A stretch of 64,000 nt of DNA from contig NZ_JAMBNS010000001.1 of NCBI RefSeq assembly GCF_023715225.1, forward strand, positions 248,001 through 312,000. The letters are read 5' to 3'. The notes under the pieces are model-generated. The model made no database searches and had not been told where the DNA came from. It worked only from the letters and a program-made list of their open reading frames with translations. This DNA comes from Robertmurraya korlensis (GTDB lineage: Bacteria > Bacillota > Bacilli > Bacillales > Cytobacillaceae). Numbering within the stretch: the stretch's first letter is position 1; the number at the start of each line of letters is the position of its first letter. The position numbers and the translations under genes are program-made. This document shows, one piece after another, positions 33,749 through 42,679 of the stretch.

Positions 33749-34318
33749 ATGAATCCAGGAAAGTTAAATAAAAGGCTGCTGTTTTCTTTTGGAATGGTAT
33801 GGGGCCAAAGAGTAATTAAAACCAAACGTAGAGACTTTGAACAAAATGAGGAGTCTTATCAATTTATTATTAGAAAAGATTCTGACGTTGCTGAATATCA
33901 AACGTTCACCTGTGACGGTCTCACGTACCTCATTTTGACGTTCGAAGAAGTTCCCAAGGGGTATCTTACCCTAAACTGTGAGAAGGCTAGAAAACACTCG
34001 TTCTATGATTCTTGTAATGTAAGTCGAATGGTTAACTATAAGACTGATTCTGGAGCCACGAGAGAACGTTTAGAGGTCGTTCTAAGCCAAATACCTTGCG
34101 AACTCATTCGACTCGTCAGTGGGTCTGCAAATGAGTCTGAACAGGAACGAGATGTGATATATCGGTTTGAACTCCATCTTGAAAACGAACATGTTCTAAA
34201 AGCTGGGGATCAATTAGAGATAACCCATAAACTTGATGTATATAAAGCGACTGTTCAAAGTTATTTCCGTACTCACACTCATCAAACGGTTGAGCTCTTA
34301 ATGGAGGATGAGGCCTAA
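33749..34318 (+). CDS. Head closure/stopper protein, possibly a fusion of two small connectors
   Basis: Starts MNPGKLNKRLLFSFGMVWGQ, the opening of Hc1-type head-closure proteins. The usual 20-25 residues after that opening are missing, and a second part begins near SFYDSCNVSRMVNYKTDSG, which resembles DUF3599/YqbH-type stoppers and ends QTVELLMEDEA. The 189-aa length equals a shortened first protein plus a second connector in one frame. The ATG at 33749 is better spaced from TAGGTGG than the GTG at 33737. Confidence 0.7.
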   Translation: MNPGKLNKRLLFSFGMVWGQRVIKTKRRDFEQNEESYQFIIRKDSDVAEYQTFTCDGLTYLILTFEEVPKGYLTLNCEKARKHSFYDSCNVSRMVNYKTDSGATRERLEVVLSQIPCELIRLVSGSANESEQERDVIYRFELHLENEHVLKAGDQLEITHKLDVYKATVQSYFRTHTHQTVELLMEDEA

Positions 34319-34743
34319 TGATCAGAATGGAAATGAGAGGCTTCAAGAAGTACAATGAACAGTTGATGTTCATTAAGAATAACTTCCCGGAAGAGTTGGA
34401 GAAGTTTCTACTCGATCTCGGAAAATCATTAAATCGTGCAGTGTTGAAACGTACTCCTGTTGATGATGGAGAGTTAAAAGGAGCTTGGAAAATCTCAGGT
34501 ATTGAACGTGATGGCGATACTGTGTATCTAATGATTTACAATACAGCCACCACCACTTATGAGGGGAGAGAGGTACCACTTGCGCCATTTGTTGAGTTTG
34601 GTCATAAGATTGTGGACAAATCAGGAAATACAGTTGGAAAAGTGGACGGCTATTACATGCTTACAACCTCCATAAAGACGATCAACAGAACTATTCCTCG
34701 TAGATTAAGAAAAATGTTCAATGAGTTGGTGAGTCGCGCATGA
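34318..34743 (+). CDS. HK97 gp10-like tail component
   Basis: Family features: MRGFKKYNEQLMFIKNNFP, AVLKRTPVDDGELKGAW, and APFVEFGHKIVD. 141 aa. Likely the tail completion or tail-tube-joining protein. TAATG overlap with the previous gene. Confidence 0.88.
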   Translation: MIRMEMRGFKKYNEQLMFIKNNFPEELEKFLLDLGKSLNRAVLKRTPVDDGELKGAWKISGIERDGDTVYLMIYNTATTTYEGREVPLAPFVEFGHKIVDKSGNTVGKVDGYYMLTTSIKTINRTIPRRLRKMFNELVSRA

Positions 34744-35159
34744 TGGTGAAAATTAAAGACAGTATTGTAAAAGTCTTATCAGATACATTTACAGATCATC
34801 AAGTCTACGATGAAAAGAAAACCCAAGGTCTAAAAAGGCCTTGTTTTTTTGTGGATATAATTCCAGTCGCATTTGAAAAACCGACTCCTAACCAACAGGA
34901 ACGGTCAATAATTGTTGATGTTCAATATATGTCATTAGAAGAAACAAAGGAAGAGAACCTAGTTATGTCAGAGGAACTTGGCCAGATGTTTTCAGTTATT
35001 TCTTTTGACACATATAAGATAAAACCGTCTGAAGAACGGTATGAAATTGTAGACGGCATTCTGCATTATTTATTCGATTTAGATTTCACTGTGTATGGAA
35101 CACAAGAAGATTCTACACCGATGATCGGTCAAGTGAATCTCACTAAGGAGGTTAATTGA
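34740..35159 (+). CDS. Phage tail terminator-like protein, 139 aa
   Basis: Matches the small protein (DUF6838/YqbI-like, from memory) between gp10 and sheath genes in PBSX-like phages: KIKDSIVKVLSDTFTDHQVY and RPCFFVDIIPVAFEK. Probably caps the tail tube and joins it to the head. ATGA overlap upstream. Confidence 0.8.
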   Translation: MMVKIKDSIVKVLSDTFTDHQVYDEKKTQGLKRPCFFVDIIPVAFEKPTPNQQERSIIVDVQYMSLEETKEENLVMSEELGQMFSVISFDTYKIKPSEERYEIVDGILHYLFDLDFTVYGTQEDSTPMIGQVNLTKEVN

Positions 35160-36214
35160 TGGGACTCCCACAAGTAAATATTTTATTTAAACAGTTAGCA
35201 GCAAGTGCAATTCAGCGTGGTGCTAGGGGAATTGTTGCTCTTTTATTAAAAGATACAGCTGCACTCGGGACATACACTGTTCTATCCTCTACAGATATCC
35301 CAGCTGCTCTTTCAGATGCGAACAAGAAACAAATGGAGTTAGCTTTAATCGGGGGCCAGCAAGCTCCATTGAAACTTATTGTTCGAGTGGGGAATGAGGC
35401 CGATTGGACAGCAGGTCTTACTTGGTTAGAGACTCAAGTATTTGATTACCTGGCTATACCAGAAGTAACAGGTGCTCAACTTGCTGGTATCTATACTTGG
35501 TTAGGAAATCAGCGTAACAATGGAAAAATGGTTAAGGCTGTTTTACCAAGTGCGGCAGCAGATAAAGAGTATGTTATTAACTTTACTACTGGAAGTATTG
35601 TGAATGGTGCAACCACTTATACAGCTGCACAATATTGTGCTCGTATTGCAGGATTAATTGCTGGAACACCTCTAAGTATGGCAACTACATTCCAACCTCT
35701 TCCTGAAGTAACAAGCTGTCAGTCTTATACAAAAGCTCAACTGGATACAGCCATTGATAACGGTGAATTTGTAATTTTCCATGATGGTGAAAAAGTAAAA
35801 GTTGCTCGTGGAGTGAATAGTTTCAAAACAACTACAGCTGATAAAGGGGCAAGCTTCAAGAAGATTAAAATTGTTGATATTCTTGACCTTTACTACTCGG
35901 ATATTACAAAGACCATTAACGACAATTACATCGGAAAATATCCAAACAGCTACGATAACAAAGTGCTTCTACTAACTGCCATTGATGCTTATCACATGCA
36001 ATTAGAAGCAGACCAATTACTTGATCCAGGAGTAAATTCAGTTGAGATTGATATCGATGCTCAACGTGTATTCCTACAAGGAATCGGAGTAGATACCTCT
36101 CAAATGACTGATGAAGAGATTAAAGAAGCAAATACTCAGGATGATGTATTTATTCGCTCTAATATCAAGCCATTAGATGCAATGGAAGATATCACAATGA
36201 AGGCATATCTGTAA
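35159..36214 (+). CDS. Contractile tail sheath protein (XkdK-like)
   Basis: Identifies the phage as a myovirus-type particle. The start MGLPQVNILFKQLAASAIQR is the usual opening of Firmicute sheath proteins. The C-terminus AMEDITMKAYL is the conserved sheath end. 351 aa, on the short side for sheaths, lacking large surface insertions. AAGGAGGTTA upstream; a TTG at 35156 is also in frame. Confidence 0.92.
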   Translation: MGLPQVNILFKQLAASAIQRGARGIVALLLKDTAALGTYTVLSSTDIPAALSDANKKQMELALIGGQQAPLKLIVRVGNEADWTAGLTWLETQVFDYLAIPEVTGAQLAGIYTWLGNQRNNGKMVKAVLPSAAADKEYVINFTTGSIVNGATTYTAAQYCARIAGLIAGTPLSMATTFQPLPEVTSCQSYTKAQLDTAIDNGEFVIFHDGEKVKVARGVNSFKTTTADKGASFKKIKIVDILDLYYSDITKTINDNYIGKYPNSYDNKVLLLTAIDAYHMQLEADQLLDPGVNSVEIDIDAQRVFLQGIGVDTSQMTDEEIKEANTQDDVFIRSNIKPLDAMEDITMKAYL

Positions 36215-36228
36215 GGGAGGGATAGTCA

Positions 36229-36666
36229 ATGACTTTTAAACCAGAACAAGCTATTTCCGGTACTTATGGAGAAGCGTGGATAAACGGTGAAAAGTTTGCT
36301 GAGGTTTTTGGACTTCAAGCAAAGATTAACATTTTAAAAGAAGATGTTCCTATGTGCGGTGTTCCTAGTGGCCGTGGTAAGAAAATGATGGGATGGGAAG
36401 GTACCGGGTCAGTGCGTTTCACTAAAATTAATTCAAAGCTGTTAAAACGTCAGTTGGATATGTTGAAGCAAGGAAAAGAATTAATGGTTACTATCGTTTC
36501 TAAGGTTAAAGATCCTGCAGCACTTGGAGCGGAGCGTGTGTCAATTCCTAACTGTACCTTTGATGATATCACTCTAGCTGACTGGGAAAATAACACGATT
36601 CTTCGTGAAGAAAAGCCATTCACATTCAGTGATATGCCAACATTAATCGATTCAATTGGAAGGTAG
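36229..36666 (+). CDS. Tail tube protein (XkdM-like)
   Basis: Beta-barrel tube protein: YGEAWINGEKFAEVFGLQAK and GWEGTGSVRFTKINSKL are typical of the XkdM family. 145 aa. It follows the sheath gene as in PBSX. Confidence 0.92.
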   Translation: MTFKPEQAISGTYGEAWINGEKFAEVFGLQAKINILKEDVPMCGVPSGRGKKMMGWEGTGSVRFTKINSKLLKRQLDMLKQGKELMVTIVSKVKDPAALGAERVSIPNCTFDDITLADWENNTILREEKPFTFSDMPTLIDSIGR

Positions 36667-36672
36667 GATACT

Positions 36673-37062
36673 ATGAACGCTATAGAGAAATTATTAAAGC
36701 TTGATGCCAGTAAATTGCAAATGCCTACGAAAGAAGTTGAAGTAAAGAGGCTTAGTGATCTTCTAGGTGAGCAGTTTATTGTAAAGATTAAAGGGATTTC
36801 ATCTGACAAACTGGATGAGATTCGTGACATGGCCATTAAGGATGATGTCCTTGACGTAAATGAAGTAAGAAAAGCAACTGTTCTGTCTGGAATAGCAGAA
36901 CCAAACTTAAGAGATGAAGAATTATGCAAGCACATTGGCGCAGCAACTCCTTATGACCTTGTAGATAAGCTTTTCTTGCCTGGTGAGAAGGATGCACTTT
37001 ATGAACAGATTAACAAGCTAAGTGGCTACAATGAAGGTGCTGTAGAAGACATAAAAAACTAG
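36673..37062 (+). CDS. Tail assembly chaperone, zero-frame product (XkdN-like)
   Basis: 129-aa helical chaperone equivalent to lambda gpG: MNAIEKLLKLDASKLQMP and KRLSDLLGEQFIVKIKGISS. It ends at TAG 37060-37062, directly after the slippery heptamer A AAA AAC. A longer -1 frameshift product is predicted (next entry). Confidence 0.9.
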   Translation: MNAIEKLLKLDASKLQMPTKEVEVKRLSDLLGEQFIVKIKGISSDKLDEIRDMAIKDDVLDVNEVRKATVLSGIAEPNLRDEELCKHIGAATPYDLVDKLFLPGEKDALYEQINKLSGYNEGAVEDIKN

Positions 37063-37211
37063 TGAAGAGGGACGGAATGGCGGAGATGTGCTACTACTAT
37101 TGGTTGCATGGTCGTCAGCGTCCCTCTTTCTTTTATAATATGCCTTCTGGGGAAATAACCATTATACGAGCTTTTTATGAACTCGAGATTGAAGGACACC
37201 TTTTAGGGTAG
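36673..37211 (+). CDS. Tail assembly chaperone, predicted -1 frameshift product (gpGT-like)
   Basis: At 37053-37059 the zero frame reads ATA AAA AAC TAG, which contains the canonical slippery heptamer A AAA AAC. A -1 slip continues from 37059 as LVKRDGMAEMCYYYWLHGRQ for 50 residues to TAG at 37209-37211, giving 179 aa. The extension lies between the chaperone and tape-measure genes, exactly where the conserved gpG/gpGT frameshift occurs in tailed phages. An independent start at ATG 37077 has only GGACGGA upstream, so frameshifting is the better reading. Confidence 0.82.
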
Positions 37212-37222
37212 GAGGTGGTTAA

Positions 37223-38944
37223 ATGGCAAGAAGAAAAGATGTGGAAGAATTAGGAGCGAAAGTCACCGTAGAAGACAAGGCTTCCAAAGAGTTTGAACGT
37301 ATTACTAAAAGTGTACAAAAAACACACAATGAATTAATGCGTATGAAGGTCTCGATGGAGAAGTTAAGGCAGCAGTCCAATAAGAAAATAAAACCCGATG
37401 TCGATACGAAAAAGGCGGTTCATGAAGTCGGTAAACTAGAAAAGGCCTATCATGCTCTACATCGCGCGGTATCACGAACTAAGAATCTGTTAAGTTCGGG
37501 ACATGGTATGCACGGTGGTATGGGCGGAGGTCTTATGAATAGTTGGCTAGGTCCGACTTTGTTGTTTGGTGGAATGTATGCTGGTAAACAAACCTTTGAC
37601 AGTACTTTTTTGAATGCGGCAAATTATGAAATGTCAGCAAAAACGATAGAAGCGATGTTCAATGACAAGAAAAAATCAGACTTGTACATGAAGAGCATGG
37701 AACAAATGGCCATTGGATCTCCATTATTAAACTCTCAAGATATCTTCGGGAATTCAAAATCTTTTATTGCTCTTAGTAAAAACCAAGGGCAACTTGATCA
37801 AATGTGGGACTTAGCCGAACGTTTACTTGCTGTGGATCCGAAGCAAGGGGTTGAAGGTTCTGTATTTGCTTTGCGTGAGTTATTTAGTGGTGATTCTCGG
37901 TCTATGGCTGAGCGTTTCGAGTTATCTAAAAGTGTCTTGAATGATATTAAAAACTTACCAATAGAAAAGCAATTAAAAGAATTAGATAAGTATTTTACTA
38001 AAATGGGCATGACTAAAAAGCTCGTAAATGAAATGGGCGACACCACTCTTGGAGTGTGGAACCAGATAAAAGAAACGATGGAAGTTGGACTTAGAAAAAT
38101 TGGTGATCCAGCGGTTAAAATAATCAAACCTCTTCTTGATGATATTAATAAAGGTTTGCAAGCAGGCAAAGGAAATAACCTGATTAAGATTGGTCAAGAT
38201 TTGGCTTCCAGCATTGCTACTGGTTTTGTTACGGCTGCAAGAGGAATAGGCGGATGGGTTGAAGGTATTTATAATAATCCAGACTTCCAAAAGCTCACTA
38301 GCATTCAAGCGAAAGTTGGATTTGTGTTTGAGGACATAACTAAGAGGTTTAGTGAATGGTATGAAGCAGAAGGAAAGCTCAAGGTTCAAGAAGCATCAAA
38401 TACCATTGTACAAACTATGCTTTCTAGTTTAGAAGCTTCCATGCCTGTTCTCGTGCCAATAGCAGTTCAAATTGGTACGGCAATTGGCCAAGGGTTAATT
38501 AGTGGCTTAGATGCACAAATCAAAAGCTCAGGAATCTATACAGCGATTCTTGGTAGTCCACAAGATAAAAATGCTTATGTAAGAAAAAGAGCAGTTGAAC
38601 TTGTTGGGAAATTCGCTGTAAGCGCAGGGGAAAAGACAGAAAGTGTGAAGAACAGTTTGGTGACTTCTGCAGTTAAATATCTTTTCAATAAAACTGAACA
38701 AGGTTCACCAAAAGCATTTGGTATGAAGCGTGTACCTCGTAATAACTTTCCAGCCTTGCTACATGAAGGTGAAAGAGTACTTACGAAGCAAGAGGCAAAC
38801 CAATCAAGCGGAGGGTCTATTTCTATTGCTAAATTAGCAGATCAGATTATTGTTCGTGAAGAGGCTGATATAGACCGTATTACCACTAAGTTGGTGACAA
38901 GAATTGAACAAGAACTAGTTAGTTATGGAGGTGCAGCGTACTAA
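37223..38944 (+). CDS. Tail tape measure protein
   Basis: 573 aa. The N-terminal coiled coil (EFERITKSVQKTHNELMRMK) is followed by a Gly/Met-rich hydrophobic stretch (GMHGGMGGGLMNSWLGPTLL), then helical and hydrophobic segments (APVLVPIAVQIGTAIGQG-like, about 405-425). The C-terminal motif NNFPALLHEGERVLTKQEA is typical of tape-measure ends. Short for the class, so a short contractile tail is expected. AGGAGGTGG upstream. TAATG overlap with the next gene. Confidence 0.9.
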   Translation: MARRKDVEELGAKVTVEDKASKEFERITKSVQKTHNELMRMKVSMEKLRQQSNKKIKPDVDTKKAVHEVGKLEKAYHALHRAVSRTKNLLSSGHGMHGGMGGGLMNSWLGPTLLFGGMYAGKQTFDSTFLNAANYEMSAKTIEAMFNDKKKSDLYMKSMEQMAIGSPLLNSQDIFGNSKSFIALSKNQGQLDQMWDLAERLLAVDPKQGVEGSVFALRELFSGDSRSMAERFELSKSVLNDIKNLPIEKQLKELDKYFTKMGMTKKLVNEMGDTTLGVWNQIKETMEVGLRKIGDPAVKIIKPLLDDINKGLQAGKGNNLIKIGQDLASSIATGFVTAARGIGGWVEGIYNNPDFQKLTSIQAKVGFVFEDITKRFSEWYEAEGKLKVQEASNTIVQTMLSSLEASMPVLVPIAVQIGTAIGQGLISGLDAQIKSSGIYTAILGSPQDKNAYVRKRAVELVGKFAVSAGEKTESVKNSLVTSAVKYLFNKTEQGSPKAFGMKRVPRNNFPALLHEGERVLTKQEANQSSGGSISIAKLADQIIVREEADIDRITTKLVTRIEQELVSYGGAAY

Positions 38945-39561
38945 TGGAATTTTGGTTAGTGGATGGAAATAACAAAAAGAAGTTACGTTTACCTGTACTT
39001 CCGGCTGACTTCACTGTAGAAACAGGGCATCAAATTAACATTGTGGAAGTGAATGACTTTGGAGAATACTCCAGAAAAGGAGATCAAAAGCTAGATCGTA
39101 TTTCCTTCAAGTCCTTCTTTCCGAATCAGTATTATCCATTCTGTCAGTATCGAAATTTCCCTAAACCTTATGACTTTGTAAAGATTATTGAGAGTTGGGA
39201 ACACAACAGTTTGCCTTTTCGGTTGTTTATTACTAACACCAACATTAATAAACTCTTTTTTATCGAGAGTTTCAGTTACGGAGAGAGAGCCGGTTCAAGA
39301 GATGTAGAGTTTGAACTAACCTTAGTTGAATATCGAGTAATTACAATACCGAAGTTAACCACAACAGTAAAAAAACCTAGTACTAGGTCAACAACAAGTA
39401 AACCAAAACCAAGGACTTATAAGGTTGTTAAAGGGGATACCTTATGGGCGATTGCTAGAAGATTCTACAACAATCCATACCGTTGGACGGAGATAAAAGC
39501 TAAGAACGGTATCAAGAATGAAAGATTGTTACAAATTGGAACGGTGTTGATTATTCCATGA
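38944..39561 (+). CDS. LysM-containing baseplate protein (XkdP-like)
   Basis: The N-terminal part (LRLPVLPADFTVETGHQIN; ISFKSFFPNQYYP) and the C-terminal LysM domain (about 157-205: YKVVKGDTLWAIARRFY) match PBSX XkdP/T4 gp53-like proteins that link tape measure and baseplate hub. 205 aa. Linker rich in Lys, Ser, Thr. Confidence 0.92.
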   Translation: MEFWLVDGNNKKKLRLPVLPADFTVETGHQINIVEVNDFGEYSRKGDQKLDRISFKSFFPNQYYPFCQYRNFPKPYDFVKIIESWEHNSLPFRLFITNTNINKLFFIESFSYGERAGSRDVEFELTLVEYRVITIPKLTTTVKKPSTRSTTSKPKPRTYKVVKGDTLWAIARRFYNNPYRWTEIKAKNGIKNERLLQIGTVLIIP

Positions 39562-40472
39562 AGCTCTATGTAGGAAAGCAACAAATCCACCACACAGACC
39601 TAACCTGGTCAGGGTCTAAATACAATGCGGCTAGAAGTCTTGAATTCTCAGTTCCTAGCAATTTACCTTATCAAGTATCTCAAGGGCAAGCAGTCTCTCT
39701 TGTGGATGGGAAAACAACATTATTTAGTGGGTATTTATTTAAAAAAGAATTATCTTATTCATCAAAGGCTATATCATTTCTTGCATATGATCCGATGGTT
39801 TATATTCTAAAAAGTTCAGGATCCTATAACTTCACCAAGACAACTTTAGGAGCTGTAGTAAGGAAGGTTGCTGCTGATTTAGGAATTCCTGTAGGCTCTA
39901 TAGTGGATTCTGGAATAGGTATAACTTTAGAGGCTGAGATAAGCATTAACTGTTATCAAATGCTCTTAAGTGCTTGTAAAGAAGCGAAAAAATCAACTAA
40001 ACGGATATACCTCCCGGTTATTCAGTCAGGGAAGTTGTCTATTATTGCAGCTGGTCAAGAAGTATCTAATTTCCGATTGGCAAACAAAGAAAATATTACA
40101 GATTCTACTTACTCTGAAACGATTGAAAATGTCATTAATAAAGTCCTTATTGTGGATGATAAAGGGAATCGGATTGGTCAAGTTACAGGTGAAGGACTTA
40201 ATACCTGGGGGATCTTTCAGGATGTGTATGAGAAGCAAGAAGACAAAAATGCAACAACTGAAGCTAAGAAGCTCTTACACGGAATGGACCGTGAAGCTTC
40301 TCTTGAATGTCTAGGTGATGTTCGTTGTATATCAGGAAGAGCGGTACGGATTAGAGACCCATACACAGGACTGTCAGGACTCTTTTACATTGATGAAGAT
40401 ACACATACCTGGTCCAATGGAAACCACACCATGAGTTTAACCTTGAACTTTAAAAATGAAATGGAGGAATAA
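39558..40472 (+). CDS. Baseplate hub protein (XkdQ-like)
   Basis: Family features: DLTWSGSKYNAARSLEFSVP, VSLVDGKTTLFSGYLFKKEL, and the C-terminal RIRDPYTGLSGLFYIDEDTH. 304 aa. Overlaps XkdP-like gene by 4 nt. In contractile phages this protein forms the hub that carries the cell-puncturing device. Confidence 0.9.
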   Translation: MKLYVGKQQIHHTDLTWSGSKYNAARSLEFSVPSNLPYQVSQGQAVSLVDGKTTLFSGYLFKKELSYSSKAISFLAYDPMVYILKSSGSYNFTKTTLGAVVRKVAADLGIPVGSIVDSGIGITLEAEISINCYQMLLSACKEAKKSTKRIYLPVIQSGKLSIIAAGQEVSNFRLANKENITDSTYSETIENVINKVLIVDDKGNRIGQVTGEGLNTWGIFQDVYEKQEDKNATTEAKKLLHGMDREASLECLGDVRCISGRAVRIRDPYTGLSGLFYIDEDTHTWSNGNHTMSLTLNFKNEMEE

Positions 40473-40475
40473 GAA

Positions 40476-40715
40476 ATGAGTGTTCCTCGTTTAATTACCA
40501 TTATGAGGGAACAAGGATCAGCTTCTATTCTAAAGAACGATTTCTTTGGTGAAGTGTTATCTACCTCTCCATTAACCATTCATACAACCGGAATTACATT
40601 GGGTTCAAACCAATTGAAGATATTGAACGATGCTACATTAACCACAGGTGACACGGTGCTGCTGTTTCGAACAGGAGCTTTTTTTATTGTGTTAGGGAAG
40701 GTGAGTAACCCTTGA
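40476..40715 (+). CDS. DUF2577/XkdR-like baseplate protein, 79 aa
   Basis: Begins MSVPRLITIMREQGSASILK and continues with beta strands ending DTVLLFRTGAFFIVLGKVS, an OB-like small baseplate protein found between XkdQ and XkdS in PBSX-type phages. Short compared with PBSX XkdR. Confidence 0.82.
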   Translation: MSVPRLITIMREQGSASILKNDFFGEVLSTSPLTIHTTGITLGSNQLKILNDATLTTGDTVLLFRTGAFFIVLGKVSNP

Positions 40716-41134
40716 TATTCCCATACGTTGAGCCGATAACAGAAGAGATAACAGAGGATGTACCTCTTGCAAAAGAATGGGCATGGGACTTTGAGAAAAA
40801 TGACTTTTTATTAAAAAATAACAAAATGTATCTTGTAGAAGGTCTTGAAGCTGTGAAGATATGGACTTATAAAGCCTTGTTAACTGAACGCTTTAAACAT
40901 GATGTGTATAGCTGGGATTATGGCTCAGAGTTAGTAAGTTTAATTGGTTCTGGTTATTCTTCAGCAGCAGTGGAAACAGAGGCTAGGAGAATGATTGAAG
41001 AGGCACTTTCGGGAAGTCCTTACATTAACGGATTAACAGGACTTGAAGTAACTTTTGACCAAGAAACACTAACCATTGAATTCGTTCTTGATACGATCTA
41101 CGGGGAAACGGAGGTGAACCTAAATGCCAACTAA
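40712..41134 (+). CDS. XkdS-like (DUF2634) baseplate protein
   Basis: gp25-like wedge protein. Features: YKALLTERFKHDVYSWDYGS and RRMIEEALSGSPYINGL. 140 aa. TTG start overlapping the previous stop, with GGGAAGGTGAG upstream. Confidence 0.88.
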   Translation: MIFPYVEPITEEITEDVPLAKEWAWDFEKNDFLLKNNKMYLVEGLEAVKIWTYKALLTERFKHDVYSWDYGSELVSLIGSGYSSAAVETEARRMIEEALSGSPYINGLTGLEVTFDQETLTIEFVLDTIYGETEVNLNAN

Positions 41135-42155
41135 GGATGAAATTATCGAACGAATGCTCAGTTCAATTTCAGATGACTACGATAAGTCAGAGGGGAGCTT
41201 TATCTATGATGCAGTAGTTGGTGTAGCTACAGCCTTAGAAGATGGATACATCGAAATGGATACCATTATTGATAAAGCTTTTGCAGAAACGGCTACGGAT
41301 GAATATTTAGATAAAATCACAGCTGAATTAGGGATTACTCGAAAGCCTGCAACTTACGCTACTACAACCGTTCGAGTTTCTGGTACAAATGGAACCATTA
41401 TCCCGGTAGGTACTCGTTTTTTTGTAGATACTGTGTATTTTACTTCTACAGAAGAAAAGACTATTTCCTCTGGAATTGCAAATGTTCCTGTCACTTGTGA
41501 ATCTGCAGGATCTATCGGGAATGTACCAGCAAATAGTATTGTAAACTTAGAAGCCATCGAAGGAGTTACTAGTGTAACAAACCTTTCTGCTGTTATAAAT
41601 GGGACCGATGAAGAAACAGATGATCAACTTAGAGAACGTTATTTTGATAAGGTTCAAACACCAGCTACCAGTGGGAATGCTCAACACTATATAAATTGGT
41701 GTAGAGAGGTTATCGGCATTGGCGATGCGAAGGTTATACCACTTTGGAATGGGAATGGAACGGTTAAATGTTTAGTCATCAACAGCAATGGTCTGGCAGC
41801 AGATTCTACACTGGTTTCAACAGTACAAAGTCATGTAGATGCCAACAAGCCAATAGGTGCTACCGTCACTGTTCAAAGTGCTACTGAACTTGTTATCAAT
41901 GTTTCAGTAGACGTAGATATATTGAGTGGTTACAGTCTTGTTTCCGTCACAACAACAATTACAGAAAGCCTAAAGGAATATCTAAAGTCAATTGCTTTTA
42001 AATCGACTTTTGTGAGTTATGCCTTAGTTGGATCTAAGATATTAGAGGTTCCAGGTGTAAGTGATTATCGAAATCTTACTCTTAACAGCGGAACTGCAAA
42101 TGTAACCATTGGTTCAAGTCAGGTAGCGGTGGTGGGGACAGTCAATGTTACGTGA
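41124..42155 (+). CDS. Baseplate J-like protein (XkdT-like)
   Basis: Wedge protein of the contractile baseplate. Features: MPTKDEIIERMLSSISDDYD, FAETATDEYLDKITAELGI, and NGTDEETDDQLRERYFDKVQ. 343 aa. Overlaps both neighbours. Confidence 0.93.
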   Translation: MPTKDEIIERMLSSISDDYDKSEGSFIYDAVVGVATALEDGYIEMDTIIDKAFAETATDEYLDKITAELGITRKPATYATTTVRVSGTNGTIIPVGTRFFVDTVYFTSTEEKTISSGIANVPVTCESAGSIGNVPANSIVNLEAIEGVTSVTNLSAVINGTDEETDDQLRERYFDKVQTPATSGNAQHYINWCREVIGIGDAKVIPLWNGNGTVKCLVINSNGLAADSTLVSTVQSHVDANKPIGATVTVQSATELVINVSVDVDILSGYSLVSVTTTITESLKEYLKSIAFKSTFVSYALVGSKILEVPGVSDYRNLTLNSGTANVTIGSSQVAVVGTVNVT

Positions 42156-42678
42156 TCAAATGCCATCAATTTATTCAGATATTCAAACCATGTTAGCTGT
42201 TTTCGCTGTGGAAGATACGGAGATTCAGACTTTAAAAGATGCTGTTTCATCAGCATTGGATCAGTTCTTCGTATCAACGTCCACTGATACCATTGAGAGA
42301 TGGGAGAAAGAAGCAGGTCTTTCAATGGTAGACATACCTATAGAACAGAGAAGATCCAATATCATTTCCAAGTTCAGGGGCTATGGAACAGTGACAGTAA
42401 GTCACATCAAAAACCTTTGTCAATCATTCACCAACGGGGATGTAGTTATTACTGAGAAACCTTCTACTTATGAGTTTGACATTAAGTTTGTAAGTGTTCG
42501 GGGAACTCCACCTAATTTGAATGATTTAAAGAATGTGATTGAACAAATAAAGCCAGCTCACTTGGGTGTAACTTATACCTATCTTTATACATCATGGGAC
42601 CGTTTTGATTCGTTCAATTACACCTGGGATCAGATAGATGCACTTAATAAAACATGGGATCAAATCGAGGTGATATAG
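42145..42678 (+). CDS. XkdU/YmfQ-like (DUF2313) tail protein
   Basis: MPSIYSDIQTMLAVFAVEDT and the helical region ALDQFFVSTSTDTIERWEKE match the P2 gpI/DUF2313 family that links baseplate to fibres. The C-terminus contains three near repeats W-D-x-(I/F)-D (TSWDRFDSFNYTWDQIDALN). 177 aa. Confidence 0.9.
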   Translation: MLRDQMPSIYSDIQTMLAVFAVEDTEIQTLKDAVSSALDQFFVSTSTDTIERWEKEAGLSMVDIPIEQRRSNIISKFRGYGTVTVSHIKNLCQSFTNGDVVITEKPSTYEFDIKFVSVRGTPPNLNDLKNVIEQIKPAHLGVTYTYLYTSWDRFDSFNYTWDQIDALNKTWDQIEVI

Positions 42679-42679
42679 A

